Assembly: GCA_913043075.1 (NCBI GenBank) | Contig: CAJWLI010000089.1 | Span: 1-6,219 of the forward strand | Length of the DNA stretch: 6,219 bases | Source: an uncultured Gammaproteobacteria bacterium | GTDB taxonomy: Bacteria > Pseudomonadota > Gammaproteobacteria > Pseudomonadales > Azotimanducaceae | Reading direction: 5' to 3' | Shown here: positions 6,167-6,219 of the stretch, piece after piece | How the letters are laid out: every line of letters begins with the position of its first letter | Numbering within the stretch: the stretch's first letter is position 1 | Position numbers and translations under genes: made by a program | Notes under the pieces: model-generated | The model's database searches: none | Seen by the model: the letters and a program-made list of their open reading frames with translations, nothing else | What the model was told of the DNA's origin: nothing

Positions 6167-6219
6167 CATTAAAGAAGCAGAGCATGTTATGGTCGAAATG
6201 TTTTTTGAAGCGAAAAGAA
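6150..6219 (+). other. Non-transporter tail at window end; possible start or fragment of another ORF
   Basis: After the break in the transporter, the frame with codon starts at 6159, 6162 and so on stays open to the window end and reads VDNIKEAEHVMVEMFFEAKR, a polar, helix-like sequence. A Shine-Dalgarno-like AAGGAGGGT lies at 6152-6160, but the nearest in-frame ATG (6189) is about 30 bases away; an ATT at 6168 is better spaced but rare as a start. I cannot assign a family. It could be the start of a gene, a fragment joined by rearrangement, or a contig-end artefact. Confidence 0.3.

Noticed and set aside
1..6219. Search for CRISPR arrays, tRNA or rRNA genes, insertion sequences, transposase or phage integrase
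   Set aside because: No spaced direct repeats, tRNA-like cloverleaf, terminal inverted repeats or recombinase motifs were seen by eye on either strand.

Overview
The window looks like a fragment of a bacterial chromosome or draft contig with moderate to low GC (estimated by eye). It has tight gene packing, Shine-Dalgarno sites and ATG/TTG starts. The gene families would fit a heterotrophic, possibly marine, gammaproteobacterium, but no marker gene fixes the taxonomy, so this is only an inference.

Layout. Positions 1-101 are a short leader that may hold the last codons of an upstream gene. Positions 102-1871 encode a metallo-beta-lactamase-fold alkyl sulfatase-like protein, and 1858-4194 encode a ~778-residue formylglycine-type arylsulfatase. 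These two overlap by 14 bp, with the second gene's Shine-Dalgarno site inside the first, so they are almost certainly one translationally coupled transcript. A GC-rich hairpin at 4192-4225 sits between convergent stop codons. On the minus strand, 4235-4963 encodes a 242-residue Asn/Lys/Ala-rich coiled-coil protein with no recognised family. A very AT-rich divergent intergenic region (4964-5184) follows. A small exported protein of unknown function (5185-5640) is next, then the first ~150 residues of a GPH/MelB-type MFS symporter (TTG start, 5687). The transporter breaks off at helix V, just before the window ends.

How the genes may work together. Two mechanistically different sulfatases made from one mRNA suggest removal of sulfate groups from an organic sulfate ester. 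Neither has a visible signal peptide, so the substrate should be in the cytoplasm. The GPH transporter ~1.5 kb downstream could import such a compound, but two unrelated-looking genes lie between and one is on the opposite strand, so this link is weak.

Two signals stand out. The minus-strand protein has Asn at 25 of 31 equivalent heptad positions, arranged in four phase blocks, with aliphatic residues three positions earlier. This is a nearly continuous 'N@d' coiled coil. Second, the alkyl sulfatase-like protein has lost much of the canonical two-zinc ligand set (HxHxDH reads H-F-H-Y-V-S), so it may be a divergent, mononuclear or non-sulfatase member of its family.
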